Origin: Candidatus Rhodoblastus alkanivorans | GTDB taxonomy: Bacteria; Pseudomonadota; Alphaproteobacteria; Rhizobiales; Beijerinckiaceae | Direction of reading: 5' to 3' | Length of the DNA: 64,000 nt | Assembly (NCBI RefSeq): GCF_022760755.1 | Contig: NZ_JAIVFP010000001.1 | Coordinates: 2,646,001-2,710,000 of the forward strand | In this document: in pieces, positions 9,072 through 17,142 of the stretch | Numbering within the stretch: the first letter of the stretch is position 1 | Layout: each line of letters starts with the position of its first letter | Program-made: the position numbers and the translations under genes | Notes under the pieces: model-generated | What the model was told of the DNA's origin: nothing | Databases searched by the model: none | The model's input: only the letters and a program-made list of their open reading frames with translations

Positions 9072-10373
9072 CTAGCCGGCATCCAAAGTCTTAAGCGCGT
9101 CTTCCGGTAATATTTCCTTCAGAATGCTCAGGAAGTCTTGCACTGCAAACTTGCGGGCGCGCTCGCAAAAGAAGGGCACCGGGCTTGTCGGCTCGCGCTC
9201 GGCGTAAAAGGCTTCGATCTTTCGCAATTCGGACAGCGCGGCCAGGCGATCGGCGACGATGGCGGGCGCGGACGGCGCCGCCTCCTCTGAAGGCTCCGCG
9301 GCGCCCTCGGCCAACCGGCTCACCGGCACGGCGAAGGTCTGACGGCCGCCGATTTCGATCGTTGCGGCGTCGACATGGTCCGGCAGCAGAATCCGCATAA
9401 CCTCGGCGAATGTCTTGCCCACCAGGCGTTCGGCGTTGCGCACCAGCAACAAGGCGGGGCTCGAAGGCTCGAACCGCTCGAAATAGGCCGCCACCCCCGC
9501 CAGCGACGCGGCGACGGCCGCCACGTCAGCCAATCCCGATGCGGCCGAACGCGTGGCGTCGCCCATCCGCTCGGCGCCCACCGTCACCATGGAAGGCGTC
9601 GGCGCCGCCGAAGGTTCGCGCGCGCCGACGATCGCGTCGAGAAAAGCGAGGATGTCGCGGCTGAGCCCCAGAACCAGCGGCAGATCGGCGGCTTCGGCAT
9701 GGCCGAGGCGTTCCGTGGTCGCTGAGTGGATGATCTCTAACGCCGCAACGAGACGGCCGAAACAATCGCGCCGGTCGACGACTTGCGCGACCTCGACGGT
9801 GGCGAAGGCCTCTCTCAGTTCGGCGGCGCCGGGGAACGTCTCGCCCTCGGCCGGCTCCGCGCCATCGGCGAGCGCCTTGCTGCGCCAGGTGACGACCCCC
9901 GAACGCGGATGGCGGATCAGCGGCGTGAATTGCAGCGGCAGGATGACATGCGGGCGATCGTCAAGCGCTTGCAGCGCGGCCACGCGCAGCGCGAAAATTC
10001 CCCCTTCGCCTTTCGGATTGACCTCGTCCCAATAGGTTTCCAACAGCTTCGCGATCAGTTCCACCGCTTCGACGAATTCGGGGAGTTTTCGGTCAAGAAT
10101 GGCGTATTTCGCGAGAATGACGACCAGCCTTATGTCGCGGCTGCGTTTCAACTGGTTCAGGAGCTCCGTGATGCGCGGCTCGAAATCCCTGGAGCCGGGC
10201 GGATAAGGCCGAAGGTCGTCGCCGTCCTGCTGGAAGAACTGGCCCGGCAGCAGACTTTCCGCGCCGGCGAGGGCGTTGAAGAAATCGGCGTCGCCGGCAA
10301 GGTCAAGATCCGGACCGCAGGGATCGTCCGCGGAGACGGGTTCGAGGAGCGTCGAAATTTGCGAACGATCCAT
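9072..10373 (-). CDS. tssA: T6SS protein TssA (ImpA family)
   Basis: This 433-residue TssA should organise baseplate priming and sheath/tube polymerisation. The ImpA N-terminal domain is plain at residues 1-120: LLEPVSADDPCGPDLDL, RDFEPRITELLNQLKRSRDI, and LETYWDEVNPKGEGG. The C-terminal part (PFFCERARKFAVQDFLSILK) matches the shorter C-terminal type. The open frame reaches back to 10502, but the ATG at 10373 (MDRSQISTLLEP) matches the family start and the upstream codons do not look coding. It is the first gene of the minus-strand arm, divergent from vgrG with 128 bases between the two starts. Confidence 0.9.
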   Translation of the reverse strand: MDRSQISTLLEPVSADDPCGPDLDLAGDADFFNALAGAESLLPGQFFQQDGDDLRPYPPGSRDFEPRITELLNQLKRSRDIRLVVILAKYAILDRKLPEFVEAVELIAKLLETYWDEVNPKGEGGIFALRVAALQALDDRPHVILPLQFTPLIRHPRSGVVTWRSKALADGAEPAEGETFPGAAELREAFATVEVAQVVDRRDCFGRLVAALEIIHSATTERLGHAEAADLPLVLGLSRDILAFLDAIVGAREPSAAPTPSMVTVGAERMGDATRSAASGLADVAAVAASLAGVAAYFERFEPSSPALLLVRNAERLVGKTFAEVMRILLPDHVDAATIEIGGRQTFAVPVSRLAEGAAEPSEEAAPSAPAIVADRLAALSELRKIEAFYAEREPTSPVPFFCERARKFAVQDFLSILKEILPEDALKTLDAG

Positions 10374-10421
10374 GGCCTGCGCCTTCCCGAATGCGCGCCA
10401 GAGGCCCGTCCCGCGGTTCCC

Positions 10422-10450
10422 TCGACAGGCGCCAAACCCTAATATATCAT
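10422..10450 (+). promoter_or_regulatory. Candidate promoter for vgrG and the plus-strand T6SS arm
   Basis: TCGACA (10422-10427), a 17-base spacer and TATCAT (10445-10450) each match the sigma-70 consensus at five of six positions. The start codon of vgrG is 52 bases downstream. Confidence 0.5.
10441..10449 (-). promoter_or_regulatory. Candidate extended -10 element for tssA
   Basis: Read on the minus strand this is TGATATATT, an extended -10 (TG-N-TATATT) about 70 bases before tssA. No good -35 is visible, which an extended -10 can tolerate. It overlaps the -10 of the vgrG promoter on the other strand, so RNA polymerase could not occupy both at once. Confidence 0.3.
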
Positions 10451-10501
10451 TGATTCCATCTTCGACGCGGCTGCGGAAGTTGAAATGCGGGACTGACCAC
10501 A

Positions 10502-12415
10502 ATGCCCAATATTTCGCAAAGCGGCCGGCCAGGACAGCTCATCACTCCGCTTGGCGACGACATTTTCGCCCTGGTTGGTTTCGACGGCGTTGAGGGCTTG
10601 AGCGAACTCTTCGAATACCGGATCGAAGCGCTCAGTGAAAATGAAGACATCGATTTCGACCGGGCGCTCGGGCGCAATTGCGCGCTGAAATTCACCAGTC
10701 CGAACGGGCCGGATCGTTATTTCAACGGGGTTCTGGTCGAGGCGCGCGCGGCGGGCGCTCGCGAGGATTTATTCGTCTATCAGCTCGTTCTGCGCCCATG
10801 GCTCTGGCTTCTGTCCCATTCGGCGGACTGCCGCATCTGGCATGAGGCGGACGCCCTCGACATTATCAAGGAGGTTTTCCGCGATCGCGGTTTTACCGAC
10901 TTCAAGGACGCCACGACGACGAATTTTCCCAAGCTCGAATATTGCGTCCAATATCGCGAAAAGGATCTGGATTTCGTATCACGGTTAATGGAGCAACATG
11001 GGATTTATTATTTTTTTATGCATAGCGCCGGAAATCACATCCTGATCATTGCCGATTCAAAGTCGTCTCATCACCCAATACCTGGGCATGCCCAAATAAA
11101 TTACTTTCCGAGGGCGCAGGCGCGGCGCGACCAGGAACATTTCCACAAATGGTCGGCGGAGCGGCGCTTCCGCACCGGCAAATACGAATTGAACGACTAT
11201 GACTTCAAAAAGCCCGGCAAGGATCTGACCGCCCGCAAGCAGGCGAATTCGTCATACCAGAAAGGCTCGATGGAGATTTACGACTATCCCGGAAAATATG
11301 TGGAATCCCCCGATGGCGATCATTATGCGGACGTCCGGCTCAAGGCCGAACAGGCGCAGGATCGCCGCCGTTACGCCGAAGGCAATGCGATCAGCGTCTT
11401 CCCCGGCGGCCTGACCAAGGTCGAGCGGCTCGCGTCGGCATCGGAAAACATGGAATACCTGGTCGTGCGGGCGTCCCATTCTTTCGCCCAGCAATCTTAC
11501 AGGTCGGGCGGCGACGGCGAGGCCGACTATTCCGGCGCCTATGAACTCCTCGACGCCAATATCCCCTTCAAGGCGTCGCTCGTCACGCCGAAGCCTCGGA
11601 TCTGCGGACCGCAGACGGCGCGCGTGGTCGGCAAGGACGGCGAGGAAATCGATGTCGACGAACACGGCCGGATTCTGGTGCTGTTCCATTGGGACCGCAA
11701 GAGGAAGAAGTCGTGCCGGCTGCGCGTCGCCCAGCTCTGGTCCGGCAAGCAATGGGGCGGGCAATTCATTCCACGGATCGGCATGGAGGCCGTGGTCGAA
11801 TTCCTCGAAGGCGATCCCGACCGGCCTCTGGTGGTTGGAACCGTCTATAACGGCGACAACAAATTTCCTTATGCGCTGCCCGACAACAAGACCCAGTCCG
11901 GCGTGAAATCGGATTCCTCGGTCGGGCATTCCGGCCATAACGAATTCATGTTCGAGGACAAGAAGAACGCCGAAAAAATTGCGATGCATGCACAGAAGGA
12001 CCATGAGGTCGAAGTTCTGAACAAGGAAAAATGGGAGATCGGCGCGCAGTTCACGGGCGGCGGCGCCTGCCGCTCGACCCTTCTCGTCAATGGCGGCGAC
12101 GATCTGACCATCAATATGGGCGACAAGACGACGACGCTGATGGAGGGGAGCGAGACAACCACGCTGATGGCCGGAAATCAGACGATCACGCTGATGGCCG
12201 GCGGTCAGACGATGACGCTCCTGGCTGGAAACCAGATGACGATGTTGGCGGCGGGCGATCAGATGAATACGGTGAATGGCAATCAAGCTACCTTTTCCAC
12301 CATGAATGTCGTGATTACCGCGCTGCAAAGCATTGAACTGGTCTGCGGCGCGAGCGTTATTTCCATGACGCCGCTCAGCATCGTCATCGCTTCGCCGGCT
12401 ACGGTGATCGCCTGA
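10502..12415 (+). CDS. vgrG: T6SS spike protein VgrG (TssI)
   Basis: This 637-residue trimeric spike caps the Hcp tube. Residues 1 to about 360 are the gp27-like part, with FEYRIEALSENEDIDFDRAL and the QYREKDLDFVSRLMEQHGIY segment. A gp5 OB-fold follows at about 368-460, with DEHGRILVLFHWDR, RVAQLWSGKQWGGQFIPRIG and GDPDRPLVVGTVYN. The needle ends in six nine-residue beta-helix repeats at about 541-595 and a hydrophobic tail. There is no C-terminal toxin domain, so any effector must dock non-covalently or through a PAAR protein, and none is encoded next to it. The ATG lies 52 bases after a good promoter. Confidence 0.95.
   Translation: MPNISQSGRPGQLITPLGDDIFALVGFDGVEGLSELFEYRIEALSENEDIDFDRALGRNCALKFTSPNGPDRYFNGVLVEARAAGAREDLFVYQLVLRPWLWLLSHSADCRIWHEADALDIIKEVFRDRGFTDFKDATTTNFPKLEYCVQYREKDLDFVSRLMEQHGIYYFFMHSAGNHILIIADSKSSHHPIPGHAQINYFPRAQARRDQEHFHKWSAERRFRTGKYELNDYDFKKPGKDLTARKQANSSYQKGSMEIYDYPGKYVESPDGDHYADVRLKAEQAQDRRRYAEGNAISVFPGGLTKVERLASASENMEYLVVRASHSFAQQSYRSGGDGEADYSGAYELLDANIPFKASLVTPKPRICGPQTARVVGKDGEEIDVDEHGRILVLFHWDRKRKKSCRLRVAQLWSGKQWGGQFIPRIGMEAVVEFLEGDPDRPLVVGTVYNGDNKFPYALPDNKTQSGVKSDSSVGHSGHNEFMFEDKKNAEKIAMHAQKDHEVEVLNKEKWEIGAQFTGGGACRSTLLVNGGDDLTINMGDKTTTLMEGSETTTLMAGNQTITLMAGGQTMTLLAGNQMTMLAAGDQMNTVNGNQATFSTMNVVITALQSIELVCGASVISMTPLSIVIASPATVIA
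12121..12285 (+). repeat. 27-base tandem repeats encoding the VgrG beta-helix needle
   Basis: Six diverged units of nine codons follow the pattern x-Q/E-T-x-T-L-x-A-G (for example SETTTLMAG, NQTITLMAG, GQTMTLLAG); the last unit is one residue short. The period fits the triangular beta-helix of the VgrG spike. Confidence 0.75.
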
Positions 12416-12441
12416 TCGGCGCAAGATATGGGAACCTGCCA

Positions 12442-12999
12442 ATGGGAAGCCCGCGCTTTGCGACGACGAAGGACCTTGTTGCGTCGTTTCCCTCGGCAGC
12501 GATCTATCTCCGCGAAGAGGGCTCGTCCGAGGACTCGCTTCGCTATGTCGAGCGCCGCGTCGCGGAGAACCGGCTCGATCTGGCATTGACCTATTGCGCT
12601 TTTCTCCTGCCGCGCCGCGAGGCGGTCTGGTGGGGCTGCCAATGCCTGGCCGACGTCGATGCGCTGAACGAAACGGAGCGCGACTGCCTGCGCCTGGCGC
12701 GCGATTGGGCGCAGAGGCCGGACGAAGCCAGGCGCCGGCTCGCCCTGGAGCAGGGTCTGGGCTCGAGCAAAAGCCTTTCGGGAACCTGGATCGCGCTGGC
12801 GGCGGGGCGCTCCGGCGGTAACATCGCCCCGGCCGACGCCGAGCCGGTCGCCGCCGACCCCGCAGCGACGGCCGAGGCGGTGCGCGCGGCGCTGCTCTCG
12901 GGCTCGACCCGCGTGGCGCGCGAAAAAAGGGATGCTATAATGAAAAGATGGGTGACGCTCGCCGTGTCGCACATCGAGAGCGCGGTCGAATTCCGATGA
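12442..12999 (+). CDS. Small T6SS-associated protein of unknown function
   Basis: This 185-residue soluble, Ala/Arg-rich protein has no signal peptide or membrane segment. The first 100 residues are predicted helical, with FLLPRREAVWWGCQCLADVD as the most distinctive stretch; the last part (AVRAALLSGSTRVAREKRDAI) is another helix pair. From memory it resembles the DUF6931 proteins found beside T6SS FHA genes, but I cannot confirm that. It starts 26 bases after vgrG and ends 43 bases before tagH, so it is part of the plus-strand operon. A spike adaptor, chaperone or FHA partner are all possible; nothing in the sequence identifies a toxin. Confidence 0.75.
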   Translation: MGSPRFATTKDLVASFPSAAIYLREEGSSEDSLRYVERRVAENRLDLALTYCAFLLPRREAVWWGCQCLADVDALNETERDCLRLARDWAQRPDEARRRLALEQGLGSSKSLSGTWIALAAGRSGGNIAPADAEPVAADPAATAEAVRAALLSGSTRVAREKRDAIMKRWVTLAVSHIESAVEFR

Positions 13000-13042
13000 G
13001 CCGCCCAGCGGCGGCGCTGCGGGCAGATCGAGGTGGGGGGCG

Positions 13043-14359
13043 ATGCCGCTGAAGTTGAGCATCGACAATTTCGACCGGCTGTCCGACGGCGGACCGCTGA
13101 CTTTCACGATGCGTGGACAGAATCGGGCCGAAATCGGCCGCGACGCCCATCTCGACTGGCGCCTTCCGGATCCGGAGCGCATCGTCTCGGGAAAGCATTG
13201 CGAGATCACCCGCGAAGGCGACGACTATTACCTCGTCGATCTCTCGACCAATGGAACTTATGTGAACGGATCGTCGTCGCGCGTGCAGTCGCCCTATCGG
13301 CTGAAAGGCGGCGACCAATTGCAGATCGGCGATTATCTGATTTCTGTCGTCGTGACGCCTGACGCCGACATGGCTTCGGCGGAGCCCCCGCAACCGCCGC
13401 CCGCGGTCGATCGTCCGGCGTCCTACGACTCGCTCTGGGACGCGGAAGCCGACGTCGCGCCTCCGGAAGACCCGAGGCAATTTCGCCGCGCCGCCAGGAA
13501 TCAGCCGATCTATTCGGACTTTCTGTATCATGCCGCCGACGCGCCGCGCGTGACCGAGCCAGAGCAATTTTCGCCTCGGCCGGGCGGCGACTTCGCCGCC
13601 ACCCCGCCGCGCGAGGATCCGCTCCGCGCTCCCGCGCCGCGCCGGCCGAGGATCGAGGAGGCCGTCTGGGACGAAGCGCCGCCCGTTGTTACGCCAAGCG
13701 TCGCGCCAGACGCGGAGGCGAAAGCTCCCGCTCCGCCTCCCGCCGCTCCGGAGCCGACCCGCGCGGCCCAGCGCGCGCCATTCCCGGAAGCCGCCATCCT
13801 CGACACATTCGCGCGCGCCGCCGGCCTGCCGGAGGGCTTTTTCGCCGGCCGCGACCCGAATGAAGTCGCCGATATGCTCGGCCGATCGATGCGGGTGGTC
13901 ACCGAGGAGATGAAACGTCTGCTTCAGGCGCGTGCGCAGGCCAAGAACCTGGCGCGCAGTTCCAAGCACACCGTGATCGAGCCAAGGGACAATAATCCCC
14001 TCAAATTCACCCCCACGCCCGAAGACGCCCTCCGCATCATGTTCGCGCCGCCCTCGCCGAGCTATCTCGGCGCCGAGCGCGCCCTGGCGCAAGGCTTCGC
14101 CGACCTCGGCCGTCATCAGGCGCAATGTTTTTCGGCGATGCAGCAAGCCGTCAGGCGCATGTTCGCCGATCTCGACCCCGCCAATGTCGAAGCAGCCAAT
14201 CCCGCGCCGGCCGGCGTCGCCGCTTTGGTGAAATCGCACAAATCGGCGCTGTGGGACGCTTATGTCGCCGCCTGGCGCGCGACCGCGAAGGGCGGCGCCG
14301 AGGACGTCATCCAGCGCTTCATGCTGCTGTTCGGGCAAAATTACGACAAGTCGGGTTGA
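13043..14359 (+). CDS. tagH: T6SS FHA-domain protein TagH/Fha
   Basis: This 438-residue protein has an N-terminal FHA domain (residues 1-105) with IGRDAHLDWRLPDPERIVSG and DLSTNGTYVNG, the phosphothreonine-binding loops. A Pro/Ala-rich linker covers about 110-250. The C-terminal T6SS-specific domain (about 255-430) contains the AAGLPEGFF segment and FMLLFGQNYDK. Fha proteins bind phosphorylated partners, and in Pseudomonas Fha1 is the substrate of PpkA and PppA; both enzymes are encoded later in this operon. The ATG follows a GAGGTGGGGGG ribosome site, and tssK starts 33 bases downstream. Confidence 0.92.
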   Translation: MPLKLSIDNFDRLSDGGPLTFTMRGQNRAEIGRDAHLDWRLPDPERIVSGKHCEITREGDDYYLVDLSTNGTYVNGSSSRVQSPYRLKGGDQLQIGDYLISVVVTPDADMASAEPPQPPPAVDRPASYDSLWDAEADVAPPEDPRQFRRAARNQPIYSDFLYHAADAPRVTEPEQFSPRPGGDFAATPPREDPLRAPAPRRPRIEEAVWDEAPPVVTPSVAPDAEAKAPAPPPAAPEPTRAAQRAPFPEAAILDTFARAAGLPEGFFAGRDPNEVADMLGRSMRVVTEEMKRLLQARAQAKNLARSSKHTVIEPRDNNPLKFTPTPEDALRIMFAPPSPSYLGAERALAQGFADLGRHQAQCFSAMQQAVRRMFADLDPANVEAANPAPAGVAALVKSHKSALWDAYVAAWRATAKGGAEDVIQRFMLLFGQNYDKSG

Positions 14360-14392
14360 CGACGCGACGGACGAGACAGGATAGGGGGCGCG

Positions 14393-15730
14393 ATGTCCTG
14401 GTACAGCAAGGTGGTCTGGCGCGAAGGTTTGTTCATCCGCCCAAATCATTTCCAGCAGAGCGATCGCTATCATGAGCGGCGGCTGGACGCGCGTACGCGC
14501 CATGTCACACCTTATCCCTGGGGTTTCGCCGAACTGGAGATCGACAGCGATCTGGCGCAGCAAAGCAAATTCGGGCTGCGCCGCGCGGCGGGACTGATGC
14601 CCGAGGGCACGCCTTTCGACATGCCGGGCGACTCTCCGCTGCCGCCGCCGCTCGATGTGCCCGACAGCGCCGGCAATCTGATCGTATGGCTGTGCATTCC
14701 GGCGGCCGCGCCCAATACGCGTGAAGTCGATCACAGACCGAACGACAGCGCGTCGCGCTTCATCGAAAGCGCCGAAACCTTCATCGATTCGAGCTCGGAA
14801 CTGCGCGTCGAACATGAGATCGACGTCGCGCATCCGCGGCTCGCCTTCGAACTGGGACGCACGCCGAAGGCCGGCTATCACAATCTCGCCGTGGCGCGCA
14901 TCCTCGAAGTGCGCGACAAGAATCTCCTGTTCGATCCGCGCTTCGCCCCGCCAGCGCTGGTCTGCCGCGCCCATCCGGTCATCGCCGGCTGGATCGACCG
15001 GGTGGTCGGATGGGTCGAAAACAAGCTTGAGGAACTGGCGCGCTATGCCGCCGATCCGACGTCAGGCGGCGGCCTGCAAAGCGTCGACTATCTGGTGCTG
15101 CAATTGCTCAACCGATCGATCCCGAAGCTGCTGCATTTGCGCGCGTCGGCCTTTGTCCATCCAGAAAGGCTCTATGTCGAACTGACGTCGCTCGCGGGCG
15201 AACTCGCCACTTTCGCCACCGCCGACCGCCGTGCGCGAACCTATCCGGCCTATGACCACGACAGGCTCGCCGACGTTTTCGAGCCCATGTTGCGCGACCT
15301 CCAGGATTTCCTCAGCGCGCGTCTCGGACGCCGCGCCGTCCGGCTCGAAATCATCGAACGCGCCGAAAACGCTTTCATTTCGCGGATCCGCGACCGTGCG
15401 CTGTTCCGCACCGCCAGCCTCGTGCTCGAAGTCGCGGCGCGCCGGCCGCTGACCGACATTCAGTCGCAGTTCCCGAATTTGTTCAAGGTCGGTCCGAACA
15501 CCAAGATGAACGAAATCGTACACGCGCATCTGCCCGGCGTTCCGCTCGTGCACCTGCCGACGCCGCCGCCGCAGATTCGCGCGATCACCGATCACGTCTA
15601 TTTCCTGCTCGACCGCAATTCGCCGTTGTGGCCCGAATTCAGTTCCGCCGCCTCGATCGGCATGCATTTTTCCGGCGACTGGCCCGAACTTGAACTCGAA
15701 TTATGGGCGGTTCTGGAGGACCATCGATGA
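14393..15730 (+). CDS. tssK: T6SS baseplate adaptor TssK (ImpJ)
   Basis: This 445-residue protein connects the baseplate to the TssL/TssM membrane complex. The opening (KVVWREGLFIRPNHFQQSDR) is nearly invariant in TssK, and the end segment FSSAASIGMHFSGDWPEL also fits the receptor-binding-protein-like C-terminal domain. The ATG is preceded by AGGGGG. The stop shares ATGA with the start of tssL, so the two are translationally coupled. Confidence 0.96.
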   Translation: MSWYSKVVWREGLFIRPNHFQQSDRYHERRLDARTRHVTPYPWGFAELEIDSDLAQQSKFGLRRAAGLMPEGTPFDMPGDSPLPPPLDVPDSAGNLIVWLCIPAAAPNTREVDHRPNDSASRFIESAETFIDSSSELRVEHEIDVAHPRLAFELGRTPKAGYHNLAVARILEVRDKNLLFDPRFAPPALVCRAHPVIAGWIDRVVGWVENKLEELARYAADPTSGGGLQSVDYLVLQLLNRSIPKLLHLRASAFVHPERLYVELTSLAGELATFATADRRARTYPAYDHDRLADVFEPMLRDLQDFLSARLGRRAVRLEIIERAENAFISRIRDRALFRTASLVLEVAARRPLTDIQSQFPNLFKVGPNTKMNEIVHAHLPGVPLVHLPTPPPQIRAITDHVYFLLDRNSPLWPEFSSAASIGMHFSGDWPELELELWAVLEDHR

Positions 15731-17121
15731 GCGGGGACGGCGACGAGAGCGACCGCACCGTCTTTCGGCCGAATCCCGGCGGGCGCAGGCCGCCCCAGCC
15801 GCGCGCGCCGACGACGCCGGCGGCGTCGCCGCGACCGGCGGGCGAGAGCGGGGGCGAGGATTGGATCGCTTCGCGGCCCGAGCCGCGCGGCGCGCCGTTG
15901 CCGCAAGCGCAGGCGCTCAGCTTCGACGAACTGGTCGCGCCCAGCGCCAATCCGATCCTGCGCTCCGCCGGCCCGCTTCTTCTGCTGCTCGGTCGTTTGC
16001 GCGTCGCCGCGCTGCAGGCGTCATTCGCCAGCCTGATGGAGCAGGTCGCACAGGCGGTGCAGTTTTTCGAGAAGGATGTTCGCCAGGCCGGCGTCAGCCC
16101 CGAGGCCGCCAACACGGCCAAATATCTGATTTGCGCCACCGCCGACGACATCGTCCAGAACATCCCCACCGAGGACCGGCATGTCTGGACCCATTATTCG
16201 ATGCTGAGCCGCTTCTTCGGCGAGCGGATCGGCGGCGTGCGCTTCTTCGAGGAACTCGACCGCCTGCTGGGCGACCCCGCCTCCAATTACGACGTGCTGG
16301 AACTCCAGCACGCCTGTCTCGCGCTCGGCTTCCAGGGCCGCTATCGCGCCGACCCGAACGGGATGTCGATTCTGCAGACGCGCCAGCGCAATCTTTACGA
16401 AACACTGCGACGCATTCGCCCGCGCGCCGCCGGGCTGTTGTCGCCGCACTGGGAAGGGCAGAAGCTCGCGTTGACGCGCCATCGCATCCGCGTCCCGATC
16501 TGGGCGGCGGTCGGCGTCCTCGCCGCGCTGACTTTTGGCTCCTTTCTCGTCATGCGGCTGCGGATCACGGCGGCCTCAGACGCGGTCGCCGCCGAGACGC
16601 GCCTGCTGCATCCTGAGACGCCGATCGCGCTGCAGCGCCGCGCTCCATCCCCGCCGCCGCCCCCGACCGCGCCTCAGATCGATCAGCTTGGGCGGATCCG
16701 CATGGCCCTCGCGCCGGAAATTTCGTCCGGCGCGCTGAGCGTCGATCTTTCCGGAAAATGGATCGTGATTCGCGTCGGCAGCCTGATCCTGTTCAAATCC
16801 GGCAGCGCCGACGTCCTGCCCCAATTCGCGCCAGTCGCGGAAAAGATCGCCCAAGCCGTCGAAAAGGAAGCCGGACCGATCCGCATTGTCGGCCACACTG
16901 ACAATGTCCCGCTCAGCGCCACCAATCGCTTCGGATCGAATTTCAATCTCTCCGTCGAGCGCGCCAAGGCGGTGGCGGCGATGATCCGTCCGCGCCTGAG
17001 CGACCCGAACCGGATTGTCGTCGAAGGCAAGGGGCCCGACGAGCCGATTGCGCCGAACACGACAGCCGAAGGCCGCGCCAGGAACAGGCGCGTGGAAATC
17101 ATGGTGACGCGCGCGGATTGA
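15727..17121 (+). CDS. tssL: T6SS membrane protein TssL with OmpA-like peptidoglycan-binding domain
   Basis: This 464-residue inner-membrane protein has a disordered Pro-rich start (1-55), a cytoplasmic DotU domain (about 60-245, with VAPSANPILRSAGPLLLLLG and FEKDVRQAG), one membrane segment (PIWAAVGVLAALTFGSFLVM, about 257-276) and a periplasmic OmpA-like domain (about 320-464). The last has GHTDNVPLS, LSVERAKAVA and ARNRRVEIMV, the usual peptidoglycan-contact motifs. Such 'evolved' TssL proteins can anchor the secretion complex to the wall directly. This may matter because no TssJ lipoprotein is encoded here. I chose the ATG at 15727 because of the ATGA overlap with tssK. Confidence 0.94.
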   Translation: MSGDGDESDRTVFRPNPGGRRPPQPRAPTTPAASPRPAGESGGEDWIASRPEPRGAPLPQAQALSFDELVAPSANPILRSAGPLLLLLGRLRVAALQASFASLMEQVAQAVQFFEKDVRQAGVSPEAANTAKYLICATADDIVQNIPTEDRHVWTHYSMLSRFFGERIGGVRFFEELDRLLGDPASNYDVLELQHACLALGFQGRYRADPNGMSILQTRQRNLYETLRRIRPRAAGLLSPHWEGQKLALTRHRIRVPIWAAVGVLAALTFGSFLVMRLRITAASDAVAAETRLLHPETPIALQRRAPSPPPPPTAPQIDQLGRIRMALAPEISSGALSVDLSGKWIVIRVGSLILFKSGSADVLPQFAPVAEKIAQAVEKEAGPIRIVGHTDNVPLSATNRFGSNFNLSVERAKAVAAMIRPRLSDPNRIVVEGKGPDEPIAPNTTAEGRARNRRVEIMVTRAD

Positions 17122-17142
17122 TGGTTGCGAGGTAAGGGGCGG

